Source: CAUZJF01 sp965248605
GTDB lineage: Bacteria > Chloroflexota > Dehalococcoidia > Lucifugimonadales > CAUZJF01
Assembly (NCBI GenBank): GCA_965248605.1
Contig: CBDFJV010000006.1
Span: 744,001 to 808,000, forward strand
Reading direction: 5' to 3'
Length of the DNA: 64,000 nucleotides
Position numbers and translations under genes: made by a program. The notes under the pieces are model-generated. The model saw nothing but the letters and a program-made list of their open reading frames with translations, was not told where the DNA came from and made no database searches. How positions within the stretch are numbered: position 1 is the stretch's first letter; each line of letters opens with the position of its first letter. Shown in pieces: positions 34,958 through 44,410 of the stretch.

Positions 34958-35776
34958 TTGGGCGGCTCGCTGAACATCGTACGGATCAGAGACCGCGACC
35001 GTATCTTGGCGTTTCTGCAAAGAGAAACGCCGATCAACATCTACGCAATCGGCGACTTGGACGATCCGTACTGGCCTCACACTTCTTGGTACGCTGCTGA
35101 AAAAGGAGGCGAGATGCGGGCGGTCTGCTTTTCATACACCCAGTTCTTGCCACATTTGTTGATCGCACTCTGCGAGTCGAACGAACCTCAGATGCGGACG
35201 CTGCTCAGGGAAGTCCTGCCGCAGCTTTCCGACCGGCTGTACGGTCACCTCAGTCCAGATCTAGAGAATACGGTCGAGGACTTCTACAAGATCGAAACAA
35301 AAAGCGCCCAATACAAGATGTACCTGACTAATCGATCCCGACTGACCGAGGTGGATGTTTCCCGTGTCGTCGGCCTGGGCGAGGATATGGGAACTGAACT
35401 GGAATCTCTCTACGCTCACGCATACGGAGATACGGTGGAAGGAGACCAGGTCTTCGATCGTTCAATGTTGGCTACGGGACAGTATTTCGGCGTCCGGGAA
35501 GGAGAGCGGTTGGTGAGCGCCGCGGGAGTGCACGTGTTCTCGCCCCGGCGTGGCGTTGCCGCCCTCGGCAACATTGCCACATTACCCGCCTTCAGGGGAC
35601 GAGGTCTCGCGACGGCGACAACGGCGCGACTCTCCAAATCGCTCCTGGAGCGCGTCGAGCACCTGGGCTTGAACGTGAAGGCGGACAACGTCCCGGCTAT
35701 CCGCTGCTACCAGAGGTTGGGCTACGAAATCGTTGCCAGCTACAACGAGTACAGTCTTAGGAAGCGGTCCGAATAG
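34958..35776 (+). CDS. GNAT family N-acetyltransferase
   Basis: 272 residues. The C-terminal half is a GNAT domain: 'LGNIATLPAFRGRGLATATT' contains the acetyl-CoA-binding R/Q-x-x-G-x-G/A loop, and 'HLGLNVKADNVPAIRCYQRL' then 'GYE' is the typical final strand and helix. The N-terminal half resembles the degenerate partner domain of double GNAT proteins. It starts with TTG 34958, two bases after the preceding stop, so translation is probably coupled. The substrate is unknown. Confidence 0.85.
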   Translation: MGGSLNIVRIRDRDRILAFLQRETPINIYAIGDLDDPYWPHTSWYAAEKGGEMRAVCFSYTQFLPHLLIALCESNEPQMRTLLREVLPQLSDRLYGHLSPDLENTVEDFYKIETKSAQYKMYLTNRSRLTEVDVSRVVGLGEDMGTELESLYAHAYGDTVEGDQVFDRSMLATGQYFGVREGERLVSAAGVHVFSPRRGVAALGNIATLPAFRGRGLATATTARLSKSLLERVEHLGLNVKADNVPAIRCYQRLGYEIVASYNEYSLRKRSE

Positions 35777-35877
35777 TCGAGCAGATCGGCCTACCCCGTC
35801 CATTTCCGGACATGGTAAACCTGAATCGGTCGCTATAGGGTGCTGCCCGAAGCGGCCTCCTCAGACTCTGGCTGCGT

Positions 35878-38278
35878 TCAGGCCTTCGACCGCAGCCATC
35901 TTCTGACCCTCGAGCTCAGGGCAAGCGGCGCAAGGATAAGCAGGAAGTCCGCAAGGCCGGCCGTCAGTGGCCCTCCCTCCGAGTTCGTCCCGCACGTTAA
36001 TCCTGTTGGCTCGGGCGTCGATGTAGTCTCTTGACCGGACCCCTCTGCCTCAGTCGTCTCTCCCGGAGCCGCCGGCGTGACTGCGTCCACCGGACCGGTG
36101 GTTTCCTGCGGCGTGACCTGAGCTGATGGCGTAGAAGGCGTCGGGGAGGTCGATGCAGCCGGCGTTGCAGCCTCGGTCGCCTCGCTGACCTGCGTCTGCA
36201 CCGGGGCCGGTGTCTGGGTGGCGCCTGAAACGGCCGTCGCTGCAACCTGCGCAACCTGGGTAGATGCCGCTGTCGGAACTGCCGCCCCGGTTGCCGTAGG
36301 AGCCGGAGTGTTAGTAGGAATCGGCATCGGGGTTTCAGTCGGCATCGGCGACGGCGTGTGGGTGGGTGTCGGCGTTGGCGTAGCCGTCGGTATTGGCGTC
36401 TCCGTGGCGGTGGCTGTCGGCGTGGGTGTCGGGGTAGCAGTCGGGGTTGGGGTATCGGTGGGCGTCGGAGTTGGCGTGGGCGTAGCGGTGGCCGTAGGCG
36501 TCGGGGTGTTGGTGGGCGTCGGGGTTGGCGTAGGTGTTGGGGTAATGGTTGGAGTGGGAGTCGGAGTATTTGTCGGGGTGGGCGTCGGAGTTGGCACCGC
36601 ACTCAGAATGAAAGGCGAGGAGACCTCGGAGGTGTTGTTGCCGCCGTCCGTCGCGGTCGCAACGATCACCCCACCTTCAGCGGCGCCCAGGCCCGTCGCG
36701 TTCGTGATCACGATGGTCTTCTCTGCTTGAGCTTCACCGGACGCGTAGGAGTCGCTGCTCCAGAGGACATTGCCTTCCCGAGAATCGGAGTCCGCACCGA
36801 AGAACTCGACCCTGAGAGGGTACAGAGAGTTACCGGTCGTAGAGTCAACCCAATAAACGACCTCGAGGTCTCCGCTTAGCTGTATCTCGGCCCGGATGAT
36901 CTGCGGAGAGTTCTGCAGCTTGTTGCCGCCGATGTCTCCCGTGTCTGCGTCGTTCGGGTCGTTGAGAGTCGGTCCGTCGTCGCCGAGGTCTATTCCTAGC
37001 CCGGCGTTGGCAAACATCGAGTTGGACAGGATTGCGTTGCCGGACTGGCCGAAGAGGTCCAGCGCTACCCCGGCGCCGCCGTTGAACGCGATCGTGTTTC
37101 CCGCCCGGGACCCAGTCCCGCCGATCGTAGTGTCGTTGGACTCGATCAAAAGGATGCCGTGGTCTCCATTGCCAAGGCGGGGTGTGTCAAGAGGCCCTGT
37201 GCCGATCAGGTTGCCCTGAATGACCGTTCCAACTGACGAGTCGCCGACGAAGATACCGCTGCCTTCATTGCTTGAGATGACGTTGCCGGCGCCCACTGCC
37301 GTACCTCCGATTGTCACGCTCGTACCGCAGCAGAAGATCTCGATGCCATGGCTCCCGTTGCCAAGGGCCAGCGAGCCGGTGACGTCGGTGCCTATATAGT
37401 TGCCTTCGACGATGTGATCGGCGGGGAAGTCCCCAAGATTGATTCCGTCGAGCTCGTTCGCCGAAATAATGTTGCGTGCGCCTTCGGACCTGCCGCCGAT
37501 GATGATGCGAGTCACGTCGGAGGCGGAGATACCATCTCCGGCGTTACCGAGGCGCGCTGTCCCGGTCGAGTCTGTCCCGATCAGGTTACCGATAACTGTG
37601 TTGCGGTCGGCCGAACAAGTCATGCTGATCCCGTGATTTCGGTTACCGGAGATCACGTTTCGTGTGTCAGGGTCAATACCACCGATGACGTTGTCGGTGG
37701 CCGAGCAAGAAAGCTCGACCCCGACGTCGTTGCCCAAGGCGGACTGCCCGGTGACATCCGTCCCGATGAAATTGCCAGCGATCTGGCTACCAATTCCCAC
37801 TGGATCTTCAAAGATGATTCCGGCGCCTCCGAACCGGTTGATCGCCAGGCCCCGTATTGTCGTGATCCCGGCGCTGATATTCAGCCCGTTGGCGGAAGCT
37901 CCGGCATTGCTCCCATTCAGCTCGATCATCAGGACCGCATTGCTGCCCTGTACCGGAGGGTTCGAATTGACGCTGGCGTTTGGCTGGGTATAACCGTCTA
38001 TGATCAGTGGGTCGGTGATCGTTGGAAGCTCGGACGTAGGGGCAATCGAATGCGGCCCGTCGCCAGCGATAGTGAACGAAATCGTGTCGAGTCCTGCGCT
38101 GGCATTCGCGGCATTGATAGCTTCGCGAAGGCTGCAGTGAGCCGCGTCACACGTGCCATCGTCGGAGTCGTCTGTAGCAGTAACCGTGAACCCCCGCTGC
38201 GTTCACCGGGCTGAAACAGGCGGCGCCAAGCAGCACCAGCAAAGAGGCGCCCATCAACGACTTCAACGTCGTGGACAC
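35878..38278 (-). pseudogene. CSLREA/beta-helix surface protein with +1 frameshift
   Basis: A single C5 run at 38191-38195 (G5 on the coding strand) breaks a gene of about 799 codons; the span is 3n+1. Before the break: 'SLLVLLGAACFSPVNAAG', a signal peptide. After it: 'DDGTCDAAHCSLREAINAAN' (CSLREA domain), then right-handed parallel beta-helix repeats with 'GNxIGTDVTGxxALGN', a very long Pro-Thr linker (about 125 residues of PTPT type), and a C-terminal hydrophobic helix with arginines ('ADFLLILAPLALSSRVRRWL'). It is a cell-surface, possibly adhesive or polysaccharide-binding, protein. The GTG start at 38278 overlaps the sdhE stop (TAGTG); an ATG at 38254 is another possibility. Confidence 0.82.
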
Positions 38279-39165
38279 TACGGTGAGAGGACGAGTTCAG
38301 AGACCAGCTTGGTCGAGACGATGTGCTTGTTGAGGCGCATCGCCTTCGGATCGACGCCCATGGCGAGGCCGAGCATCTGAGGCAGGTGGAGTATTGGCAG
38401 GTCGATGGGCTGTTTGGCGGCCGCCGACGCCTGGGGCTGGTATCCGTCGAGGTTCAGGTGGCATAGCGGACACGGGGTGACCATTGCGTCGGCGCCCCTC
38501 CCTTTGGCGTCGAGTGTATGGTTGGCGACCATCTTCACAGAGTTAGCCTCGTTGATCGTGAGGATTGGGAACCCGCAGCAAAGAGTCTTGCCGGGGAAGT
38601 CCACGACTTCGGCGCCGACGGCTTCGATGACCCGCTCGAGGGAGTCTTCGCGTTCGGGCCGCTCGTCGAACCCAAGCGCCGATGACGGACGCACGATGTA
38701 GCAGCCGTAGAAAGGCGCTGCTTTGAAACCCGTCAGCGGTTGCACCACCAGCGATTTGAGCTTTTCGAGTCCGATGTCTTCTACCAGGATCCACAACAGG
38801 TGTCTGGGGTCGGCGGTCCCTTTATATTCCAGGCCCTCTTCGGCCAGGTCCTTGTTTATCTCTGACAGGTAGTCTGGGTCCGCCTTCAGCCTGTCGTTGG
38901 TTTGGGACATCACGCCCTGGCACGTGCTGCAGATGGTCAGCAGCGGGAGGCCGCTCTTTTCGGCCAACGCGAAGTTGCGGGCGTTCAGCGTATCGGCCAG
39001 CCTGAGGTTCTTTTCTTGCAGTATGCCCGCGCCGGTGCAGGACGCGCTCCTCATCGCCTCGTGGTCGAGCTCTATACCGAGAAGGTCGCACACGCTCACC
39101 GTAGCCTCGTACAGCTCGGGGCAGCCTCCTCGGGCGACACAGCCCGCATAGAAGGCGTACTTCAT
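38278..39165 (-). CDS. Succinate dehydrogenase subunit E-like, CCG-domain protein
   Basis: 295 residues with two cysteine-rich CCG domains: 'YAGCVARG' with 'CTGAG' and 'ICSTCQG'; then 'CCGFP' with 'TPCPLCHLNLD'. This is the HdrB/SdhE/GlpC type of iron-sulfur subunit, which in some Sulfolobus- and Chloroflexi-like enzymes replaces the heme-b membrane anchor. It overlaps the sdhB stop by four bases (ATGA), implying coupled translation. There are no transmembrane helices, so membrane contact would be peripheral. It delivers electrons to quinone, or in HdrB-like enzymes acts on disulfides; here the partner genes favour succinate:quinone oxidoreductase. The symbol sdhE is used for more than one protein, so I leave it blank. 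Confidence 0.85.
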   Translation of the reverse strand: MKYAFYAGCVARGGCPELYEATVSVCDLLGIELDHEAMRSASCTGAGILQEKNLRLADTLNARNFALAEKSGLPLLTICSTCQGVMSQTNDRLKADPDYLSEINKDLAEEGLEYKGTADPRHLLWILVEDIGLEKLKSLVVQPLTGFKAAPFYGCYIVRPSSALGFDERPEREDSLERVIEAVGAEVVDFPGKTLCCGFPILTINEANSVKMVANHTLDAKGRGADAMVTPCPLCHLNLDGYQPQASAAAKQPIDLPILHLPQMLGLAMGVDPKAMRLNKHIVSTKLVSELVLSP

Positions 39166-40121
39166 TGGCGATTCTCGACTTTCTTGAATATCCGGCGAAT
39201 GTGCTCGATCCCGGGAACGGGTTTGTGGTAGACACCCGGCCGCTTTCCGTTGAGCTGCGTGCGAATCCCTATCGGGATGAGCCCGATCATCTTCTTGATG
39301 TTGAACATCCCGAACGTATGTATGGTGAGCCAGAGCTCGTTGATCCGGCCGCCGTGCTCGACCGAGTTGGCGAAGGCCGTGGCGTGCTTCGCCCCGTACT
39401 GGGCCGTGTACCCAGCCTCCATAGCCTCGTCTCTGAGCGACATGATCCGGCCCATGGGATCGACGCCCTTTGGGCAGACCTCGACGCACTGCATGCACCG
39501 CGTGCAGTCCCACACGCCGCCGTACTCGTTGAGCTCGCTGAGCCGCGACGTCGCCGCGTCGTCGCGAGGATCGTCGACGAACCTGAACGCCTTGGCCAAC
39601 GCCGCCGGGCCCAGGAAGTTCGAGTCTACCTCCAGCACCGTGCAGTCCGAGACGCACGCGCCGCACATGATGCACGCCATAACGCCGGCCAGCTTGAGCA
39701 TGTCTTCGTTGGGCGCGAGGTATTCGGCTGTTGGCGGCTCGCCTTCAGGCTGCAGCCACGGCTCGACGGCCCTTACCTTGTCCCAGAAAGGGGCGAAATC
39801 GACGATGAGGTCTTTGACGACGTCCATGTTGCCGGCCGGCTCGACCACGACGGCGCCGTTGGCGGCCCTGGCAGCGGCGTCGACCATCTTTGTGTTGCAG
39901 GCGAGCATAGCGCGGCCGTTGACGCGCATGGCACAGGAGCCGCAGATGGCGCTCCGGCACGAGCAGCGGAGCGCCAGGGTGCCGTCGATTTCTTCGCGAA
40001 TCTTGATTAGCCCGTCAAGTACCGTGGCCGAATCGTCGACCTCCAGCGGGTACTCCTGGAAGTAGGGGGCCGGTCGGTCGGAGTCGGGGTCGAAGCGCTT
40101 TACGCTTAGGGTTACATCCAT
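39162..40121 (-). CDS. sdhB: Succinate dehydrogenase/fumarate reductase iron-sulfur subunit
   Basis: 319 residues. The N-terminal plant-ferredoxin-like domain has 'CRSAICGSC' plus Cys75 for the [2Fe-2S] cluster. The C-terminal ferredoxin domain has 'CIMCGACVSDC' and 'CTRCMQCVEVCPKGVDP' for the [4Fe-4S] and [3Fe-4S]/[4Fe-4S] clusters. The C-terminus is about 60 residues longer than in E. coli SdhB. It passes electrons from the flavin of SdhA to the CCG subunit. The ATG at 40121 lies 123 bp after the sdhA stop. Confidence 0.94.
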   Translation of the reverse strand: MDVTLSVKRFDPDSDRPAPYFQEYPLEVDDSATVLDGLIKIREEIDGTLALRCSCRSAICGSCAMRVNGRAMLACNTKMVDAAARAANGAVVVEPAGNMDVVKDLIVDFAPFWDKVRAVEPWLQPEGEPPTAEYLAPNEDMLKLAGVMACIMCGACVSDCTVLEVDSNFLGPAALAKAFRFVDDPRDDAATSRLSELNEYGGVWDCTRCMQCVEVCPKGVDPMGRIMSLRDEAMEAGYTAQYGAKHATAFANSVEHGGRINELWLTIHTFGMFNIKKMIGLIPIGIRTQLNGKRPGVYHKPVPGIEHIRRIFKKVENRQ

Positions 40122-40244
40122 TGTTTCCTTGCCGTTTCGGAGACGATGTCCTTGCCTCGCAGTGTAGGCCTACCGGGTCCCCTTTCCTTCGACGAGCTCA
40201 GGACAGACCTAACCTTCCTCCGGCGGAGAAGGGACAAGAATTCG

Positions 40245-41921
40245 TCAATACGCCCTTACCTGTGGGGTCCATTCGGTGATCACCACGTCCTGGTACTCGA
40301 TAGCCGGGCCTTCGGGGCCACGCGCGACCAGCACGTGCTTCAGCCAATTCTCGTCGTCGCGCTCGGGCATGTCGGTCCTGTAGTGAGCACCTCTGCTCTC
40401 CGGACGTTCCAGGGCGCTGAGCACGATTGCTTCTGCGCAGTCGAGCATGAAGCCCAACTCCAGAGTGAAGAGGAGGTTGGTGTTGAACGTCTTGCCCTTG
40501 TCGGGGACGTTGACCCGACCGAAGCGGTCTGCCAGCCCCTTCACGCTCTCGCGGGCCTCCTCCATACCGGATTGGTCACGGAATACCGCCAAGCGTTCGT
40601 TCATCGTCTTGCCCAGGTCCAAGCGTACCCTGCCGAACATCTCGCCATTTCCGTCGCGGTCGAGCATGTTCTGGATCTCCGAGCGGTCCCCGTCGGCTTG
40701 GGCGTCCGTGACCGGCGCATGGTCAGTCGTCTTGGCGCGCTCGGAAGCGTGTTCTCCGCTGCGGCGCCCAAACACAAGGGTGTCGAGCAGTGAGTTGGCG
40801 CCCAGACGATTGCCGCCATGTACGCTGACGCACGCGGTCTCGCCGGCCGCGTACAGTCCAGGCACGGGTGTAACTCCGTTCATGTCTGTCTTGATACCGC
40901 CCATCTGATAGTGCATGCCCGGCCGTATGGGAACGGGTTCTTCTGCCATATTCACGTTGGCGAAGTCGCGGGCCAGATCTCTGATCTGCGAAAGCTTCTC
41001 ATTGATGAGCTTCTCTCCGAGATGCCGGCAGTCCAATAGGACGCAGCCGTCTATGCCCCTGCCTTCGTTGATCTCGGTCTGCTCGGACCGCGACACCACG
41101 TCTCGAGAGGCCAGCTCCATCATGTTGGGGGCGTACCGCTCCATGAAACGGTCGCCCTCCGAGTTGATCAGATACGCGCCCTCGCCTCTTGCACCCTCTG
41201 ACATCAGGGCGCCGTTGGACTTCAGCGTAGTAGGGTGGTACTGGACCATCTCCATGTCCATCAGCGGCGCGCCTACGCGGTAGGCCAGTGCCATCCCGTC
41301 ACCCGTACAGATGAGGGCGTTGGTGCTGGGCTCGAAAACCCTGCCGAGCCCGCCGGTTGCCATTATCACGGCCTTAGCGCGGACAACGTGGATTTCGCCG
41401 GACCGCATCTCCATAAGCACAGCGCCGTGGCACTCGCCGTCTTCGACGATCAGCGACAGAGCGAACCACTCTTCGTAGACCCTTACGTCGGCCTTGACAA
41501 GCTGTTCGTACAAGACGTGTAGTAGCGCCTGGCCGGTGAAGTCGGCAACGAAGAAGGTCCGGTCCCGACGCTGGCCGCCGAAGGCCCTCGTACCGAGCTT
41601 CCCCTCATCGTCGCGGCTAAAGATAACCCCCATGTGCTCCACGGCGATGACTTCTTGGCCCGCCTCCCGGCACATGATCTCGACGGCGTCCTGGTCCGCG
41701 AGGTAGTCGCTCCCCTTGATCGTGTCGAAGGCGTGGTCCTCCCACGCGTCGCCGCGATCGGTGAGGGCTGCGTTGATCCCGCCCTGAGCAGCGTTGGAGT
41801 GGCTGCGGACCGGGTGGACCTTGCTAACGACAGCTACGTCAACGCCCTGATCGCGGGCCGCGAGGGCCGCCCTCATTCCGGCGAGGCCGGCGCCGATTAC
41901 GAGAACGTCATGGTCGAACAA
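40245..41921 (-). CDS. sdhA: Succinate dehydrogenase/fumarate reductase flavoprotein subunit
   Basis: 558 residues from TTG 41921 (AGGGA upstream; a TTG at 41939 is also possible; longer extensions lack homology-like sequence). 'DVLVIGAGLAGMRAALAARD' is the FAD Rossmann motif. 'HSNAAQGGINAAL' holds the His for covalent FAD and the active-site loop. 'DMEMVQYHPTTL', 'SEGARGEGAYLIN', 'HYQMGGIKTDMNG' and 'NRLGANSLLDTLVFGRRSG' complete the catalytic domains. It oxidises succinate to fumarate in the TCA cycle, or the reverse. It is the first gene of sdhA-sdhB-CCG, and no heme-type anchor genes (sdhC/D) are present nearby. Confidence 0.94.
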   Translation of the reverse strand: MFDHDVLVIGAGLAGMRAALAARDQGVDVAVVSKVHPVRSHSNAAQGGINAALTDRGDAWEDHAFDTIKGSDYLADQDAVEIMCREAGQEVIAVEHMGVIFSRDDEGKLGTRAFGGQRRDRTFFVADFTGQALLHVLYEQLVKADVRVYEEWFALSLIVEDGECHGAVLMEMRSGEIHVVRAKAVIMATGGLGRVFEPSTNALICTGDGMALAYRVGAPLMDMEMVQYHPTTLKSNGALMSEGARGEGAYLINSEGDRFMERYAPNMMELASRDVVSRSEQTEINEGRGIDGCVLLDCRHLGEKLINEKLSQIRDLARDFANVNMAEEPVPIRPGMHYQMGGIKTDMNGVTPVPGLYAAGETACVSVHGGNRLGANSLLDTLVFGRRSGEHASERAKTTDHAPVTDAQADGDRSEIQNMLDRDGNGEMFGRVRLDLGKTMNERLAVFRDQSGMEEARESVKGLADRFGRVNVPDKGKTFNTNLLFTLELGFMLDCAEAIVLSALERPESRGAHYRTDMPERDDENWLKHVLVARGPEGPAIEYQDVVITEWTPQVRAY

Positions 41922-42015
41922 AGAGTCAGTCCCTATCAAGCAATCGGGTAGGACTATAGCAAATGGACGGTGGTAGCTACAACCATCTGCGTCGGCCCGT
42001 TTCCCGTGGAAACGT

Positions 42016-42390
42016 CTAGCTCTTCGGGTGGAAGCTAACGGCCTCATGGCCCTGGAAGTCGGCATCTTGAGTCCACAGAGTCGCCCCATGAGCCCGCGCC
42101 GTGGCAAGGATTATGCTATCCGCCATAGGTAACTTAGTTGCGACACTCAACTCGGCGGCGTCCAATGCAATGCTGTCGTCCAGTTCCACGACCGTGCCAA
42201 GGTGCATGGCGCCGACCACTCTGAGGGCTTCCTCCCTGTTCAGGTGCCGAAGCACATGCCGGTAGACTTCGAACAAACAGAGCGTCGGGACCAGGAGCTC
42301 GGATTGGTCTTGAATAGCCGGCTGGAAGGCCGCGGCATTCTCACCTCCTGAGAGGTACTCGATCCAACCGCTAGAGTCGACGACGTTCAC
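42016..42390 (-). CDS. vapC: PIN-domain toxin, VapC type
   Basis: 124 residues. Acidic catalytic residues of the PIN nuclease fold are seen in 'NVVDSSGWIEYLSG' (first Asp), 'PTLCLFEVYR' (Glu), 'KLPMADSIILATAR' (Asp) and 'LWTQDADFQ' (Asp). It cleaves RNA, often tRNA or rRNA. It starts with GTG overlapping the antitoxin stop (GTGA), the usual VapBC layout. Confidence 0.9.
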   Translation of the reverse strand: MNVVDSSGWIEYLSGGENAAAFQPAIQDQSELLVPTLCLFEVYRHVLRHLNREEALRVVGAMHLGTVVELDDSIALDAAELSVATKLPMADSIILATARAHGATLWTQDADFQGHEAVSFHPKS

Positions 42391-42590
42391 AGTCGATCGG
42401 CTTCGCGTTCGAAGGGAGGCAGCTTCGGGTAGCGTCCGAGGAAACCTTCGATCGGTTCGACCGGAACCAATTCGATACGGGCTCCAATCGCGAACGCCTC
42501 AACCTTCTGGCCCGGGCGAATCCCGAGCTTGTCGCGAATGTCCTTGGGAATGACGACTTGGTACTTCGGAGATACGGTAACGACGGTCAT
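42387..42590 (-). CDS. vapB: AbrB/MazE-type antitoxin, VapB
   Basis: 67 residues. 'TVVTVSPKYQVVIPKDIRDK' followed by 'LGIRPGQKV' is the AbrB/SpoVT swapped-hairpin DNA-binding domain. The C-terminal tail 'YPKLPPFEREADRL' would bind the PIN toxin downstream. The start is ATG 42590. Autoregulation of the pair is expected from the family. Confidence 0.9.
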   Translation of the reverse strand: MTVVTVSPKYQVVIPKDIRDKLGIRPGQKVEAFAIGARIELVPVEPIEGFLGRYPKLPPFEREADRL

Positions 42591-42625
42591 ATGTCGTATT
42601 CTTTATCGATAGGATATCTGTAATA

Positions 42626-43435
42626 CTAGCAAGAACCGCGCTGCCGTTCAAGCGTCAGTGGCGCGTTTTCTGTGAACGGGCCTTCCCGCCGGACTTCACG
42701 TATGAGGGAAAGCAGATCGATCACTTTGAAGAACATACTATCGGCGTTGCCAATCGGACCTCTCCGAATCAAGAGCTTTCGCGCAGCTTCATCCCGCGCG
42801 CTAGACCACGGGTCTCCGTTCTTCCATCCCCCTTCGCTGCCAAGAACGATCTCTCGCGGGTATCGGTTTCGCACCCCATCCTTGATTGATGCGGGCGACT
42901 TCGGACTCCATCGCTCATCCATGAGAGCACGGGCTTTCTCGGTGATCTTGGTTGATTCTGCGAGGTGCATGCTTGAGCATCTGTCGATGTCGACTCCAAT
43001 TAGCAGGGCATGCCCGTCCGAGTCCGCGAGGTGTTTGTAGCCTGATGCATGGACCTGGGCATCTCGACCCCAAGCGCAAACCCTGTGAATCCCAGTACCA
43101 AGTACGACGTCCGGTCTGTTTCGAAACCTATCTGAGACTGCACCCATTCCGGTACGCTCTATCGAGTCATCCGGGAGCCGGCGGACCTCCCAGTCGATGC
43201 CAGCATCTCGTTCTTCATCGGTGACGGGAATCGGCGGGCTTAGGGGGTACGCCGACATAGCCAGCGTGCCGTGCGGGCCAAGGAGGCCGATGAGCGCCTC
43301 GACAACAGTTGTAGCTCCACCTTCGACGGGACCGATGCTTCGTAAGGAACTATGCACCTCCAGGCATTGCCCTTCCCGGACTCCGATCGCCTTGAGATCT
43401 TCCTGGAGGCCCTTGAGTCCCGCACTAGCTGCCAT
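42626..43435 (-). CDS. Aminoglycoside 3-N-acetyltransferase-like protein
   Basis: 269 residues of the antibiotic_NAT/AAC(3) fold. 'EVHSSLRSIGPVEGGATTVV' followed by 'EALIGLLGPHGTLAMSAY' is the acetyl-CoA-binding N-terminal block, and 'LLIGVDIDRCSSMHLAE' is the family's later block with the conserved His. True aminoglycoside resistance cannot be concluded: many environmental members have other acyl-transfer roles. It stands alone between vapBC and mutM. ATG 43435. Confidence 0.85.
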   Translation of the reverse strand: MAASAGLKGLQEDLKAIGVREGQCLEVHSSLRSIGPVEGGATTVVEALIGLLGPHGTLAMSAYPLSPPIPVTDEERDAGIDWEVRRLPDDSIERTGMGAVSDRFRNRPDVVLGTGIHRVCAWGRDAQVHASGYKHLADSDGHALLIGVDIDRCSSMHLAESTKITEKARALMDERWSPKSPASIKDGVRNRYPREIVLGSEGGWKNGDPWSSARDEAARKLLIRRGPIGNADSMFFKVIDLLSLIREVRREGPFTENAPLTLERQRGSC

Positions 43436-43494
43436 CTAACGTAACGCTATCCACGGCCTCGAGGGGACGTTCCGTGGACAACGGTCTCGAGCGC

Positions 43495-44316
43495 TCATCC
43501 CTTAATGAGCATCCCCGGCTGGCAGTTCCGGCAGTAACTCGTGATCCGCTGGTTTGCAGTGATCTCGGTTATGGTCGAGCCGCACCTGGGGCACGGTTCG
43601 CCTCCCTTGCGATGCACCTTGAGGAAGTCCCTTATCTTCACATGAATGTCGCTTCCCATCCGCCCGCGAACGACTTCGATGGCGTCGAGGATGACCTTGC
43701 GCGACTGTTCGTGAATCTGTCGCAGTTCGTCGTCGCTGAGGTCCTTGATCTTCTTGTACGGGTAGACCTTCGCCGCGTAGAGAATCTCGTCTCCATAGGC
43801 GTTTCCGATACCGGAGATCACGCGGCCGCGGGTCAAGACGCCTTTGATTTCCCCTCGGAAGCTCGATATCCGCTGGCGGAACTCCTCGAAGGGGACCTCT
43901 TCCAGGACGTCGGGTCCAAGGTCGTTGAGCTGCGGGACCTGGGCCAGCTGTTGCTGGTTCACGTAGTGGACCCGTCCCATCTGGCGCAGGTCGAGGTAAC
44001 GGAGGTCGTGATCGTTAGAGAGCGCGAGCTTCAGGCAGGTCCGCTTCATGACCTTTTCCGACTGAGCGCAGTACTGGAACACACCGGTTAGCATCGGGTT
44101 CACCACGAGCAGGCGGTCGTCTGACAGCTGGAACACGATGAATTTGGCTTGCCGGTGGACCTGCTCGATCCGCCGCCCGGCGATGTCCGTCGTGAAGTCG
44201 CCGGCCAGTGGACGCAGGACGCTGGGCTTGAGGATAGTCGCCGACTCGATGTTAACTCCCCGAACGTGTTCGTTCAGAAAGTCCTTGACTACCTCTTGCT
44301 CGGGGGCTTCTGGCAT
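43495..44316 (-). CDS. mutM: Formamidopyrimidine-DNA glycosylase
   Basis: 273 residues. Base-excision repair enzyme removing oxidised purines. The N-terminal 'MPEAPEQEVV' provides the catalytic Pro and Glu (usually MPELPE; the A for L change is mild). 'HRQAKFIVF' carries the conserved Lys. 'SGIGNAYGDEILYAAKVYPY' belongs to the helix-two-turn-helix domain. A C-terminal zinc finger is complete: 'CPRCG' and 'CRNCQ'. 'TRGRVISGIGN' is present. Single gene, ATG 44316. Confidence 0.93.
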   Translation of the reverse strand: MPEAPEQEVVKDFLNEHVRGVNIESATILKPSVLRPLAGDFTTDIAGRRIEQVHRQAKFIVFQLSDDRLLVVNPMLTGVFQYCAQSEKVMKRTCLKLALSNDHDLRYLDLRQMGRVHYVNQQQLAQVPQLNDLGPDVLEEVPFEEFRQRISSFRGEIKGVLTRGRVISGIGNAYGDEILYAAKVYPYKKIKDLSDDELRQIHEQSRKVILDAIEVVRGRMGSDIHVKIRDFLKVHRKGGEPCPRCGSTITEITANQRITSYCRNCQPGMLIKG

Positions 44317-44410
44317 CTAGCTATGTCGGGCGGGTCGCACTGGAGGAGGGCTGGCCACGGCGGAAGTCGTGCTCATTCCGGTAGGTGAGAGTCGCCCGCG
44401 GGGGCCTCGG

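Noticed and set aside
36218..36879. Plus-strand frames rich in Gly-Val and Arg-Gly over the beta-helix gene
   Set aside because: They are the complement of the long Pro-Thr linker; low complexity explains the openness.
39165..41283. Long plus-strand frames across sdhB and sdhA
   Set aside because: Shadow frames of strongly coding minus-strand genes with full motif sets.
42626..43435. Clinical-type aminoglycoside resistance gene
   Set aside because: Family membership is clear but no mobile element flanks it and environmental members often have other roles.
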